Source: Clostridium sp. UBA699 (GTDB taxonomy: Bacteria; Bacillota; Clostridia; Clostridiales; Clostridiaceae). From it: 45,809 nt of DNA. The translations under genes were made by a program, and so were the position numbers. Under the pieces are notes generated by a model. The model was not told the origin of the DNA. It worked only from the letters and a program-made list of their open reading frames with translations, and searched no databases. This document shows, one piece after another, positions 23,297 to 32,203 of this stretch; within the stretch, counting starts at the first letter, position 1, and each line of letters begins with the position of its first letter. The stretch spans positions 205,972 through 251,780 of the forward strand of contig DBML01000008.1 of assembly GCA_002298915.1 (NCBI GenBank), read 5' to 3'.

Positions 23297-24238
23297 ATGA
23301 TTTCAATATACAAAAGTCTAGAAACTCCACAAATGCTGCAGGCGATCGACAGCATCCAGCCCGGCTGCTGGATCAACATGGTTGCGCCTTCCGACCAGGA
23401 CATACTGCTTATATCGAAGAAGACAAACGTTCCAGCAGAGCTTCTAAGGGCTGCCTTGGACGATGAGGAAACCTCCCACATAGATACCGACGGCGAAAAC
23501 ATGCTCGTAATCGTCGACGTCCCTTTCACAGAGATGGAGGCGAACTCGCTTACCTACGACACCTTCCCTCTGGGAATAATCCATACAGAGTCGTACATCA
23601 TAACCGTTTGCCTGAAGAACAGCAGGATACTGACGGATTTCATAGACGGAAAGATAAAGTCCTTCTACACCTTCAAGAGGTCGAGGTTCATACTCCAGAT
23701 CCTGTACAGGATTGCAAGCTACTACCTGATCTACCTCAGGCAGATAGACAAGAAGAGCGTGATGATAGAAAAGAGGCTGCACAGGTCCCTCAGGAACAAG
23801 GAGCTCATTCAGCTGCTCTCCCTGGAGAAGTCCCTTGTTTACTTCAACACCTCCCTCAAGGCAAACGAAGCTACCTTCGAGAAGATGCTGAAGCTTGACC
23901 TGCTCAAGAAGTACCCCGAGGACAAGGACGTCCTTGAAGAGGTTATAATCGAGAACACGCAGGCCATCGAGATGGCCAACATATACAGCAACATACTTAC
24001 GGGAACGATGGATGCCTTCGCATCAGTGATATCGAACAACCTGAACATAGTGATGAAGCTCCTCGCGTCGGTCACCATAGTCATGTCCATACCCAACATG
24101 ATATTCGGCTCCTTCGGAATGAACGTTGCAGGGATCCCCTTTGCCCAGAACCCTTTTGGATTCTGGTACGTATACCTTATAACCATTTTCATATGCGTCA
24201 TCTCTTTCCTTATACTGAGGAAGAAAGATCTGATCTAA
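23297..24238 (+). CDS. corA: CorA family Mg2+/divalent cation transporter
   Basis: This is a 313-residue protein with a large cytoplasmic N-terminal part and two C-terminal membrane helices (about 250-272 and 288-307). The selectivity motif GMN is in FGSFGMNVAGIP. It transports Mg2+ or related cations as a pentamer. The RBS CGGAGA precedes the ATG. msrA follows after 24 bases and is probably co-transcribed. Confidence 0.93.
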   Translation: MISIYKSLETPQMLQAIDSIQPGCWINMVAPSDQDILLISKKTNVPAELLRAALDDEETSHIDTDGENMLVIVDVPFTEMEANSLTYDTFPLGIIHTESYIITVCLKNSRILTDFIDGKIKSFYTFKRSRFILQILYRIASYYLIYLRQIDKKSVMIEKRLHRSLRNKELIQLLSLEKSLVYFNTSLKANEATFEKMLKLDLLKKYPEDKDVLEEVIIENTQAIEMANIYSNILTGTMDAFASVISNNLNIVMKLLASVTIVMSIPNMIFGSFGMNVAGIPFAQNPFGFWYVYLITIFICVISFLILRKKDLI

Positions 24239-24262
24239 ATTTTTTTGAGGAGGTCGGTTTCT

Positions 24263-24733
24263 ATGAAAAAGATCGTTTTTGCCGGCGGCTGCTTCTGGGG
24301 TATCGAAGCTTATTTCAAAAGGATTGACGGAGTTGTGGCAACAGAGGTTGGCTATGCAAACGGCAACGTGGAGAACCCTGACTACAAGATGGTCTGCAGG
24401 GGCGGCACCGGATTTGCAGAAGCCTGCATGCTAGAGTACGACGAAAGCAGGCTGTCACTGGAAGCGCTTCTTGATGCGTTCTGGAAGGTCATCGACCCGA
24501 CTGTTGTCAACAGGCAGGGGCCTGACATAGGCAGCCAGTACAGGACCGGCATATACTACCTGGACACTGAGGATCTGGATACAATTCTGAAGTCGAGGGA
24601 CCTTGAGCAGAAAAAGTACTCAAAAAAGATCGTCACCGAGATACAGCCCCTCAGGAACTTCTATGAGGCTGAAGAGTACCACCAGGATTACCTTGACAAG
24701 AATCCGGGAGGCTACTGCCACATAAAACTATGA
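24263..24733 (+). CDS. msrA: Peptide-methionine (S)-S-oxide reductase
   Basis: This 156-residue enzyme reduces methionine-S-sulfoxide in proteins. The catalytic Cys is in FAGGCFWGIEA; NPDYKMVCRGGTGFAEA and YHQDYLDKNPGGYC are family motifs. The RBS GAGGAGG lies 9 bases before the ATG. No msrB is fused or adjacent. Confidence 0.96.
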   Translation: MKKIVFAGGCFWGIEAYFKRIDGVVATEVGYANGNVENPDYKMVCRGGTGFAEACMLEYDESRLSLEALLDAFWKVIDPTVVNRQGPDIGSQYRTGIYYLDTEDLDTILKSRDLEQKKYSKKIVTEIQPLRNFYEAEEYHQDYLDKNPGGYCHIKL

Positions 24734-24742
24734 GCATACGGC

Positions 24743-24774
24743 AAAAGAGGCAAATAGAAATATCTGCCTCTTTT
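24743..24774. terminator. Bidirectional terminator between msrA and panB
   Basis: AAAAGAGGCA/TGCCTCTTTT hairpin with T-runs in both directions, between converging genes. Confidence 0.8.
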
Positions 24775-24786
24775 CTTATCTTAAAA

Positions 24787-25650
24787 TTATTTGAATTCCT
24801 TCTCCATGTCTGCGAAAAGCTTCTCGAAATCCGCCGGGTCGCCCAGCACCTTGTACTTATGCTCCGGTCCCGGGAAGACGCCTTCCTTGGTCTCCCTGAT
24901 GTATTCGGATATGCCCTTGACCGCTATCCCTGCAACGTCAGCATATTTCTTAGCGAACTTAGGCGTGAATTCCTCGAACATGCCCAGGATGTCGTTGACG
25001 ACCATTACCTGTCCGTCGCAGTCTGAGCCGGCGCCTATTCCATATACAGGCACAGGAAGTATCTTGTGCACAAACGAGCATACCTCCTCGGGAACACCTT
25101 CAAGCAGCACGATCTTTGCACCGGCCTTGTAGACCGCTATTGCATCCTCAACAACAGCCTTCGCGCTCTCCACCGTCCTGCCCTGGGCCCTGAAGCCTCC
25201 CATAGCAGCCGAGCTCTGAGGGGTGAGCCCCACATGTCCGAACACAACGATGCCGGCCTGCGATATAGCCTTGACCTTGTCTGCAACAGCGATTCCGCCC
25301 TCGAGCTTTATCGCGTCCATGTCCGCCTCCTTGATGAAGCGCACCGCGTTGTGCACGGCGTCCGACACGCTTTCGTGATAGGAGCCGAACGGCATATCTC
25401 CTACGATATAGGTGTTAGGAGCACCTCTCCTAACCGCCTGGCAGTGGTTGATGCTCATGTCCATGGTCACCTGTACGGTACCAGGGTAGCCGTAAACCAT
25501 CATCCCCATAGAGTCACCTACAAGCAGCATGTCCATCCCTGCTTTTTCCGCTAAGGAAGCAAAGCAGGAATCATAGGCAGTCATCCAAACCGCCTTTTCT
25601 CCGGATTCCTTCATTCTGTAAAGATCCAGAATAGTTTTTTTCTTCGCCAT
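24787..25650 (-). CDS. panB: 3-methyl-2-oxobutanoate hydroxymethyltransferase
   Basis: PanB makes ketopantoate for pantothenate and coenzyme A. The family motifs are MTAYDSCFASLAEKAG, LLVGDSMGMMVYGYP, KLEGG and HVGLTPQ. The length of 287 residues is usual. The RBS GGAGGTG precedes the ATG. panC and panD are not adjacent; it follows sir2 by 32 bases and is probably co-transcribed with it. Confidence 0.95.
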   Translation of the reverse strand: MAKKKTILDLYRMKESGEKAVWMTAYDSCFASLAEKAGMDMLLVGDSMGMMVYGYPGTVQVTMDMSINHCQAVRRGAPNTYIVGDMPFGSYHESVSDAVHNAVRFIKEADMDAIKLEGGIAVADKVKAISQAGIVVFGHVGLTPQSSAAMGGFRAQGRTVESAKAVVEDAIAVYKAGAKIVLLEGVPEEVCSFVHKILPVPVYGIGAGSDCDGQVMVVNDILGMFEEFTPKFAKKYADVAGIAVKGISEYIRETKEGVFPGPEHKYKVLGDPADFEKLFADMEKEFK

Positions 25651-25682
25651 CTAGGGCACCTCCAATAAATTATGAGATTTCG

Positions 25683-26402
25683 TCACAGAACACTCTTCAG
25701 CACCTTGCCGACGCTGTCGTTTATCACGATGTCGGCTCTCGAGTCAAAAGGTGTCGATGACTTGTTTATGAGTATAAGTTTGCTGCCCCTGAAATAGGTG
25801 ACAAGTCCAGCCGCTGGATACACCACAAGTGATGTTCCCCCGACTATGAGCACGTCAGCCTCCGAGATATACTTTACCGCCATGTTTATCACTTCATCGT
25901 CCAGGGCTTCCTCGTAAAGCACCACGTCGGGCTTTATGGTTCCGCTGCAGGAATCGCAGTGCGGGACCACGGTCTTGCTGCTGACCACGTAGTCAAGGCT
26001 GAAGCTTTTTCCGCAGCGAACGCAGTGATTCCTGTGTACGCTTCCGTGAAGCTCGAGCACCGTCCTGGAGCCTGAAAGCTGATGGAGTCCGTCTATGTTC
26101 TGAGTAATGACGGCTTTCAGCTTCCCCCTTTTCTCCAGTTCCGCAAGAGCATAATGAGCGGCATTGGGAACAGCATCCCTATATATCATCTTATTTCTAT
26201 AAAAGTTGTAGAATTCCTCCGTATGCGCCTCAAAAAAACTGTGGCTCAGGATAGTCTCAGGTGCATACCTAACCTTTTCCGAGCTCAAGTAAAGGCCGTT
26301 TTCGGATCTGAAATCCGGTATGCTGCTCTCGGTCGATACGCCTGCGCCTCCGAAGAATACTATGTTGCTGCTTTTCAGAACTATCTCCCTTAGATTTTCC
26401 AT
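25683..26402 (-). CDS. NAD-dependent protein deacylase, sirtuin family
   Basis: This is a 239-residue Sir2 protein. The NAD-binding GGAGVSTESSIPDFRS, catalytic TQNIDGLHQLSG with ELHGSVHRNHC, and a zinc site CVRC/CDSC (about 125-150) are all present. Sirtuins remove acyl groups from lysines using NAD+; acetyl-CoA synthetase is a common bacterial target. The RBS AGGAGA precedes the ATG. Confidence 0.94.
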   Translation of the reverse strand: MENLREIVLKSSNIVFFGGAGVSTESSIPDFRSENGLYLSSEKVRYAPETILSHSFFEAHTEEFYNFYRNKMIYRDAVPNAAHYALAELEKRGKLKAVITQNIDGLHQLSGSRTVLELHGSVHRNHCVRCGKSFSLDYVVSSKTVVPHCDSCSGTIKPDVVLYEEALDDEVINMAVKYISEADVLIVGGTSLVVYPAAGLVTYFRGSKLILINKSSTPFDSRADIVINDSVGKVLKSVL

Positions 26403-26471
26403 ACATCAACATCTCCTAAAACTTTATATATTTTCCTTATTCAATTATAATATATAAAATACATAAATGTT

Positions 26472-27356
26472 TTACTTAAGGCACGTTTTATGAATATATT
26501 CGAGAAATTTTTGCGGTGCCGGCGCAAGCTTCCTGCCCCTCACGGTCACAAGGTATACGCTGCGCTTGATTTTCGGTTTTTCGATGCTTATCGGCACTAT
26601 GTTGAAGCTCGATATGGTGCTGAGCTTCGGCACGACGGCTATCCCGTAGCCGTTCTCTACAAAGCCGAATATGGTGTGGTCCTCCTGGATCCTGCACTTA
26701 ATCGCCGGCTCGAACCCGCTTTCCTCGAAAATCGACTTCAGGTGGCTGTACAGCCCGCTCGTCTCGCTGTAGCCGATGTACGGGTATTTGCTTGTTTCAG
26801 CTAAATCTATATTCTTATGCCTGGCAAGGGGATGGTCCTTCGGCACTATGAGCACAAGCTCCTCCTCTGAAATCTCGTTGAATTTCAGCTCCTTCTCGTC
26901 GCCGATATAAGAGGAGATCGCTATGTCGCATTTCCCCTCCTTGAGGAGGTTGACAACCTCCCTGCTGGTGTTCTGCTCCAGGTTGAAGCTTATATGCTCG
27001 TTGCCTTCCTGCTTGGAAAAGGTCGCCACAAGCTTCGGGATGAATTTGTGCCCCATCGTGTATATGAATGCCAGGTCGACAACCCCGAAGGTAGGGCTGC
27101 CGTAGTTTTTCACAATCTCGGCGCCTGCCTCAAGCTCTCCAATGCCCCTGCTTACATATTCGTAAAAGGTTTGTCCATACTTTGTCAAAACCACGTTTCT
27201 TCCCTTCTTCTCGAAAAGAGGCGTGTTCAGTTCCTTCTCAAGGCTCTTGATTGAATAGGTCAGCGACGGCTGAGATATGAAGAGCGCTTCGGCCGCTTTC
27301 GTGAAGTGCTGCAGCTCAGCAAGCTTCTGGAAATAGTACAACTGGTTTAGGTTCAT
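26472..27356 (-). CDS. LysR-type transcriptional regulator, copy 1 (hydroaromatic cluster)
   Basis: This is a 294-residue LysR protein: N-terminal winged helix (LNQLYYFQKLAELQHFTKAA ... QPSLTYSIKSLEKEL) and a C-terminal two-lobe effector domain. It is divergent from the aroE1-aroD-ene-reductase operon. The CTATAAAT box sits between them. It is paralogous to the regulator at 35692-36576 (shared HYTKA/HFTKA, PLFEK.GRN.VLTK). I chose the ATG at 27356 with AAAGGAG upstream. The effector is probably a hydroaromatic or aromatic acid, inferred from context. Confidence 0.9.
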   Translation of the reverse strand: MNLNQLYYFQKLAELQHFTKAAEALFISQPSLTYSIKSLEKELNTPLFEKKGRNVVLTKYGQTFYEYVSRGIGELEAGAEIVKNYGSPTFGVVDLAFIYTMGHKFIPKLVATFSKQEGNEHISFNLEQNTSREVVNLLKEGKCDIAISSYIGDEKELKFNEISEEELVLIVPKDHPLARHKNIDLAETSKYPYIGYSETSGLYSHLKSIFEESGFEPAIKCRIQEDHTIFGFVENGYGIAVVPKLSTISSFNIVPISIEKPKIKRSVYLVTVRGRKLAPAPQKFLEYIHKTCLK

Positions 27357-27403
27357 TGCAATCAACTCCTTTAATCAATCTTATCATAACACATAGACAA
27401 AAT

Positions 27404-27458
27404 CTATAAATATTCGAAAAAGATACTATTAGACTTATGGATTCATGTTAATTATACT
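27404..27458 (+). promoter_or_regulatory. LysR-type operator and promoter of the aroE1 operon
   Basis: A CTATAAAT box starts at 27404, exactly 26 bases before the -35 TAGACT (27430-27435), which is 17 bases from the -10 TATACT (27453-27458). Three other promoters in the window have the same geometry. This copy is the most diverged. A perfect dyad AACGATGTCGTT follows at 27477-27488. Confidence 0.6.
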
Positions 27459-27544
27459 TTAAATGAGCAGAAATTTAACGATGTCGTTTAACAATTAACA
27501 TTAACACTATTCCAGTAGGAAATATATTATCAGGAGGCATTAAA

Positions 27545-28426
27545 ATGGGAAAAATACCGGTTACAGAAAGAGTTACAGGTCACACCGAGCTTATAGGCCT
27601 GCTTGCCTATCCAATCAGACACAGCATGTCGCCAACTATGCACAATGAGGCACTTAAGAAACTTGGACTTGACTATGTATACGTTGCACTCGAGGTCGAC
27701 AGCGAGTCTCTCGAGGACGCGGTCAAGGGACTGAGGGCAATGAGGTTCAGAGGCTGCAACGTCTCAATGCCTAACAAACAGAGGATAATCCAGTACCTGG
27801 ACAAGGTATCCGAGGAGGTAAACCTCACCGGGGCAGTAAACACTGTGGTAAACGACAAAGGAGTCCTCACAGGCTACTGCACAGACGGTATCGGGTGCAT
27901 GCGTGCGCTTACAGAAGAAGGCGTGGAGGTTAAGGGAAGCAAGATCACAATCCTCGGAACCGGCGGAGCAGGGACTGCGATAATCGCCCAGGCCGCGCTC
28001 GACGGAGCTTCTGAGCTTTCAATATTCAACCGTAAGGACGAATTCTGGGACAAAGCGGTTGAAACCGTTAAGAATATAAATGAAAAAACAAACTGCAAAG
28101 CTACCCTGTTCGCTCTTGAGGACCAGGACAGGCTCAGGGCTGAGATTGCAAGCAGCGCCATACTAATAAACGCAACAGGCGTGGGAATGAAGCCGCTCGA
28201 AGGACAGTCCCTGATAACCGATCCTACGATGCTTCGTCCGGAGCTCGTCATCCACGAGTGCATATACTCGCCGAGGGAGACCGCCCTCTTAAAGCTCGCC
28301 AAGGAAGCCGGCTGCAAGAAGGCAATAAACGGCCTAGGCATGATGCTCTACCAGGGAGCGGCCGCATTCAAGCTATTCACCGGACAGGACATGCCGATAG
28401 AATTCATGAAGGATGTACTATTCTAA
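27545..28426 (+). CDS. YdiB-type quinate/shikimate dehydrogenase, copy 1
   Basis: This 293-residue enzyme aligns with E. coli YdiB through its length: PIRHSMSPTMHN, NVSMPNKQ (catalytic Lys), AVNTVVND, LGTGGAGTA, FNRKDEFWDKA and GLGMMLYQGA. YdiB oxidises both shikimate and quinate with NAD(P)+. The FNRKDEF sequence after the nucleotide fold matches YdiB and not AroE. The Asp of the catalytic pair is kept in CTDGIG, but the preceding Asn of the usual NTDG is Cys. It is followed by aroD, as in E. coli ydiB-aroD. The RBS AGGAGG precedes the ATG. Confidence 0.9.
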   Translation: MGKIPVTERVTGHTELIGLLAYPIRHSMSPTMHNEALKKLGLDYVYVALEVDSESLEDAVKGLRAMRFRGCNVSMPNKQRIIQYLDKVSEEVNLTGAVNTVVNDKGVLTGYCTDGIGCMRALTEEGVEVKGSKITILGTGGAGTAIIAQAALDGASELSIFNRKDEFWDKAVETVKNINEKTNCKATLFALEDQDRLRAEIASSAILINATGVGMKPLEGQSLITDPTMLRPELVIHECIYSPRETALLKLAKEAGCKKAINGLGMMLYQGAAAFKLFTGQDMPIEFMKDVLF

Positions 28427-28446
28427 ACCGCAAAGGAGAAAAAAAC

Positions 28447-29202
28447 ATGAAAACAGTTCAGGTAAAGGATGTAATATTCAACGAAGGATCTCCCAAGATC
28501 TGCGTTCCGCTCGTAGGCAAAACTGAAGCTCAGATACTCGACGAGGTGAATTTCCTTGGTTCTGTGGATTTCGATCTTGCAGAGTTCAGGGTCGACCACT
28601 TCGAGTTCGTTGAGGATTTCGATAAGGTTGCAGAGCTTCTTAAGAAGATCAGGGAGAGCTACGGAAAGCCCCTTCTCTTCACGTTCAGGACGGCTAAAGA
28701 AGGCGGTGTCCATGAAATGAGCGAGGAAAAATACTTCGCGCTCAACAAGGCGGCCATAGAAAGCGGCTGCATAGACCTCGTCGATGTGGAGCTGTTCAGC
28801 ACTCCTGCGGAGATAAACAGCCTGATAAAGCTGGCAAAGGAGAAAAACGTTAAGGTGGTTATGTCAAACCACGACTTCTTCAAGACACCTGCAAAGGAAG
28901 AGATAGTGAGCAGGCTGGTCAGGATGCAGGATTACGATGCTGACATAACGAAGATCGCAGTGATGCCGCAGTCCGAGGAAGACGTCCTGACCCTGCTGAG
29001 CGCAACTCTAGAAATGAAAAAATCGAAGGGCGACAGGCCGTGCATTACGATGTCGATGGCATCCCTGGGCGTCATCTCGAGGCTGTCCGGGGAATTGTTC
29101 GGTTCCTGCATGACTTTTGCGGCAGCAAGGCAGATTTCAGCGCCCGGACAGGTAAGCGTTAAGGATGCAAGGCACATACTTGAAGTGCTTAAGCTTTCTT
29201 AG
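28447..29202 (+). CDS. aroD: 3-dehydroquinate dehydratase, type I
   Basis: This 251-residue TIM-barrel enzyme interconverts 3-dehydroquinate and 3-dehydroshikimate through a Schiff base. The catalytic His is in VMSNHDFFKTP, the Schiff-base Lys in DITKIAVMPQ, and EFRVDHFE and FTFRTAKEGG are substrate-binding motifs. The RBS AAAGGAG precedes the ATG, 20 bases after the dehydrogenase. Type I enzymes serve biosynthesis in some bacteria and quinate breakdown in others; here the neighbours favour the latter. Confidence 0.95.
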   Translation: MKTVQVKDVIFNEGSPKICVPLVGKTEAQILDEVNFLGSVDFDLAEFRVDHFEFVEDFDKVAELLKKIRESYGKPLLFTFRTAKEGGVHEMSEEKYFALNKAAIESGCIDLVDVELFSTPAEINSLIKLAKEKNVKVVMSNHDFFKTPAKEEIVSRLVRMQDYDADITKIAVMPQSEEDVLTLLSATLEMKKSKGDRPCITMSMASLGVISRLSGELFGSCMTFAAARQISAPGQVSVKDARHILEVLKLS

Positions 29203-29240
29203 GCCGCAGGAATCACGCTAATAGTTCGAGGAGGAACAAA

Positions 29241-31241
29241 ATGAAAAGCAACTATCCAAATCTTCTTTCACCAATAACCATCAACGGCATGACCCTGAGA
29301 AACAGGACCGTAATGCCTCCAATAGGAAGCAACCTTGCGACCGTACACTCAGAAGTGTCCGAAGAGATGATAAAATATTACGAACTCAGGGCAAAGGGCG
29401 GAACGGGTCTTATAATAGTAGAGAATGCCTGCGTTGACTTCCCTATGGGAACAAACGGAACAAAGCAGTGCAGGATCGATGACAACCAGTTCGTGCCTGG
29501 GCTCTATACACTTGTCGAGAGGCTGCATGCTTACGGAGCCAAGGTTTCAATACAGCTGAACCATGCAGGAGCGTCTGCATATGCTGCAAGGCTGGACGGA
29601 GCTCAGCCTGTATCGTCCTCCAACCTACCTTCGAAGACCGGCGGAGCTATCCCTAGACCGCTGACGGTAGAAGAGATGAAGGCCATAGCAAAGAAATATG
29701 CAGATGCAGCACTAAGAGCGCAGCTTGCAGGCTTCGACTCCGTAGAAATACACGCAGGGCACTCATACCTTATAAGCCAGTTCCTCTCACCACTTTTCAA
29801 CGACAGGACTGACGAGTTCGGCGGGTGTGCCGAAAACAGGGCGAGGTTCGCGGTCATTGTAATCGACGAAGTTAGAGCTGCTGTCGGACCGAGATTCCCT
29901 ATCTCTGTAAGGGTGAGCGCAGACGACATGCTTGCAGGCGGAAACACCCTCGAGGACACTGTCGAGCTCATGAGCTTCATGCAGGAAAAGGTCGACTTCA
30001 TAAACGTATCCGTAGCTCAGAACGACAACCTGTACCTGCAGCATGACAAGATGAGCCTTCCTGAAGGCTGGAGAAGCTATATGGCAAAAGCCTACAGGGA
30101 GAAATTCAACAAGCCTGTCATAACATCGGGAAACTACCGTTCACCGCAGGTTTGCGAGGACGTTATAGCCAACGGCGATGCCGATCTTATAGCGATGGGA
30201 AGGGGCCTCATTGCGGAGCCGTACTGGGCGAACAAGGTCGAGAAAGGCCAGGAAAAGCTTCTCAGGAGATGCATCTCCTGCAACATAGGCTGCGCAGACC
30301 ATCGTCTTGCGAAATCCCAGCCTATACGCTGCACAATCAACCCTGACCTTCTTTCAGAGGACGCATATATGGGCCGAAAGGTCAGTAAGCCTGTGAACGT
30401 AGTTGTCATCGGCGGCGGGACCGCAGGCCTGGAAGCAGCGTGCACTGCTGCCGAAGTAGGCTGCAGTGTAACCCTCTTCGAGGAAAAGGAAAGGCTCGGC
30501 GGACTGGCCTGGATGATAGGGACGATCCCTGCGAAGGGAAGAATCCACTACTTCACTGAGTACCTTGAAAACAGGGCCTCAGCACTTCCAAACCTGACAG
30601 TCAAGCTCAATGCGAAGGGCACAACTGAAGAAATTGATGCGCTTAACCCCGATATTATCATAAACGCCACAGGTTCCGCACCGCTTCTTCCCCCGATAGC
30701 AGGACTCAAGGACAGGGTTGACAAGGACGGCTCCAGGGTCAAGTCAACCTTCGGGTTCATCAGCGCCATAGACACTTACGGCGACTGCAAAGGCAAGAAG
30801 GTGGCGGTAGTAGGCGGCGGAGCAGTCGGCCTGGACGTTGTAGAGTTCTTCGCCGAGAGAGGCGCAGACGTGACGGTTATAGAGATGCTCCCGGTCGTAG
30901 GAAAAGACCTGGACACAAACACAAAGCTCGACATCTACCACACCATAAAGGCTCACAACGTGAAGGTGATGACAAACACAGCTCTTCAGGTTGTCAACGA
31001 TGACTCGTTCACTGTAAAGACTCCTGTCGGTGCAGTTGTGGACATGAACTTCGACTACGGCTTCGTATGCCTGGGAATGAGATCAGAAAACGCCGGCTTC
31101 CCTGCGGTTGAAGCATACGCTGCAGAAAAGGGGAAAAGGGTGTTCAACATCGGAGACAGCAGCAGGGTGAGAAGGATAATCAACGGCGTAGAAGAAGGAA
31201 GAAACATCATAAAAACGCTTGAGATAATGGGCGCTTTCTAA
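29241..31241 (+). CDS. Old-yellow-enzyme-family ene-reductase with 4Fe-4S and FAD domains, copy 1
   Basis: This 666-residue protein has the architecture of 2,4-dienoyl-CoA reductase and 2-enoate reductase. An FMN TIM barrel (about 1-340) carries NHAGASAYAAR and VEIHAGHSYLISQFLSP. A 4Fe-4S site CISCNIGC...C follows (about 350-370). The C-terminal FAD/NAD(P)H part has VVIGGGTAGLEAA and VAVVGGGAVGLD. Electrons would flow from NAD(P)H through FAD and the cluster to FMN and on to a C=C bond next to an electron-withdrawing group. Third gene of the aroE1-aroD operon. The spacing before the last cluster Cys is 12, against 11 in copy 2. Confidence 0.88.
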   Translation: MKSNYPNLLSPITINGMTLRNRTVMPPIGSNLATVHSEVSEEMIKYYELRAKGGTGLIIVENACVDFPMGTNGTKQCRIDDNQFVPGLYTLVERLHAYGAKVSIQLNHAGASAYAARLDGAQPVSSSNLPSKTGGAIPRPLTVEEMKAIAKKYADAALRAQLAGFDSVEIHAGHSYLISQFLSPLFNDRTDEFGGCAENRARFAVIVIDEVRAAVGPRFPISVRVSADDMLAGGNTLEDTVELMSFMQEKVDFINVSVAQNDNLYLQHDKMSLPEGWRSYMAKAYREKFNKPVITSGNYRSPQVCEDVIANGDADLIAMGRGLIAEPYWANKVEKGQEKLLRRCISCNIGCADHRLAKSQPIRCTINPDLLSEDAYMGRKVSKPVNVVVIGGGTAGLEAACTAAEVGCSVTLFEEKERLGGLAWMIGTIPAKGRIHYFTEYLENRASALPNLTVKLNAKGTTEEIDALNPDIIINATGSAPLLPPIAGLKDRVDKDGSRVKSTFGFISAIDTYGDCKGKKVAVVGGGAVGLDVVEFFAERGADVTVIEMLPVVGKDLDTNTKLDIYHTIKAHNVKVMTNTALQVVNDDSFTVKTPVGAVVDMNFDYGFVCLGMRSENAGFPAVEAYAAEKGKRVFNIGDSSRVRRIINGVEEGRNIIKTLEIMGAF

Positions 31242-31267
31242 CAAATTAAATTGATCATATAGACAAG

Positions 31268-31307
31268 AAAAGTATGTTCCCCAGGCCCCCCTGCGGAACA
31301 TACTTTT
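31268..31307. terminator. Bidirectional terminator after the aroE1 operon
   Basis: AAAAGTATGTTCC/GGAACATACTTTT hairpin with T-runs on both strands, between converging genes. Confidence 0.8.
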
Positions 31308-31317
31308 TCTTCGTGCA

Positions 31318-32097
31318 TTAAACCTTGCCAGACAGCGCCGCAACAATCTCCTCGCAGACCTCCTGCACCGTCTTGCCGTCGGTCTCGATTATTATGTCTG
31401 CAGCCTTGAGGTACCTCTCCCTCCGCTTCTCCATCAGCGCCGCGATGAACCCGACGTTCATGTTGTTCCTAAGGATCGGCCTTTCGTCGCTGTCCTTGAC
31501 CCTTTCAAGCGTAGTCTCCGGCGAGGCGGCCAGCAGCACCACCCTACCGTTCCTTTTCATGTTGGCTATGTTCTCGTCCCTGAGCACTATTCCGCCCCCG
31601 CAGGACACCACAAGCTGCGACCTCTTTTGGAGCTCCAGGAGTGCGTTGCTCTCGCAGTTCCTGAAGTATTCCTCCCCGTATTCCTCAAAGATGCTGCTTA
31701 TGGTCATGCCCTCCTTCTGCACGATTAGCTCGTCCAGCTCGACCCTCTCCAGGGCGAGCATGGTGCTCAGGTATTTCGACACGGTGGTCTTCCCGGCGCC
31801 CATGAAGCCGACAAGGAATATGTTGTGACTGAACAGGCTCCTGGCCTGGATTTCCCTGCTTTTCCTGACTATGTGGGAGAAAATGTCCATGATCTCCCCC
31901 TTGTAGCGGTTTCCCTCCAGCTTCGCCGCAAGCACCTCCTCCTGGCGCCTCTCCTGCTCAGGCTGCAGTATGGCCATCCCGTGCTGCTTCTTGTACTCTG
32001 CTACGTCCTCTATGAGCTTCATCCTGTCCGCCAGGGCTTCTATTATCCTGTCGTCGCACTCCCTTATGCTCTCCCTTATCTTCTCAAGGTCCTTCAT
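31318..32097 (-). CDS. Chorismate mutase-shikimate kinase fusion
   Basis: This is a 259-residue fusion. Residues about 1-85 are an AroQ-type chorismate mutase helix bundle (IRESIRECDDRIIEALADRMKL, EYKKQHG, RKSREIQ). Residues about 90-259 are shikimate kinase: P-loop VGFMGAGKTTVSKYL, shikimate-binding VELDEL and SCGGGIVL, and DERPILRNN in the lid. The two activities act at separated steps of the shikimate pathway (shikimate to shikimate-3-phosphate; chorismate to prephenate). It starts with ATG (or the GTG just before) behind GGAGG. A terminator separates it from the MFS gene upstream. Confidence 0.92.
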   Translation of the reverse strand: MKDLEKIRESIRECDDRIIEALADRMKLIEDVAEYKKQHGMAILQPEQERRQEEVLAAKLEGNRYKGEIMDIFSHIVRKSREIQARSLFSHNIFLVGFMGAGKTTVSKYLSTMLALERVELDELIVQKEGMTISSIFEEYGEEYFRNCESNALLELQKRSQLVVSCGGGIVLRDENIANMKRNGRVVLLAASPETTLERVKDSDERPILRNNMNVGFIAALMEKRRERYLKAADIIIETDGKTVQEVCEEIVAALSGKV

Positions 32098-32139
32098 CAC
32101 AGCTTTCCTCCCCGATAACGAATTTTCAATATGGTAAAA

Positions 32140-32166
32140 GACGCCGACAATACAATTGTCAGCGTC
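32140..32166 (-). terminator. Intrinsic terminator after MFS transporter copy 1
   Basis: GACGCTGACAAT/ATTGTCGGCGTC hairpin (one mismatch) followed by TTTT on the minus strand. Confidence 0.75.
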
Positions 32167-32203
32167 CGTATTTTTCAGGATAATTATAGCTTATGCCATG
32201 GCA

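Noticed and set aside
27545..29202. Simple aromatic amino acid biosynthesis operon
   Set aside because: aroA, aroB, aroC and aroF are absent, the dehydrogenases are YdiB-type and duplicated, and transporters and ene-reductases are co-regulated with them.
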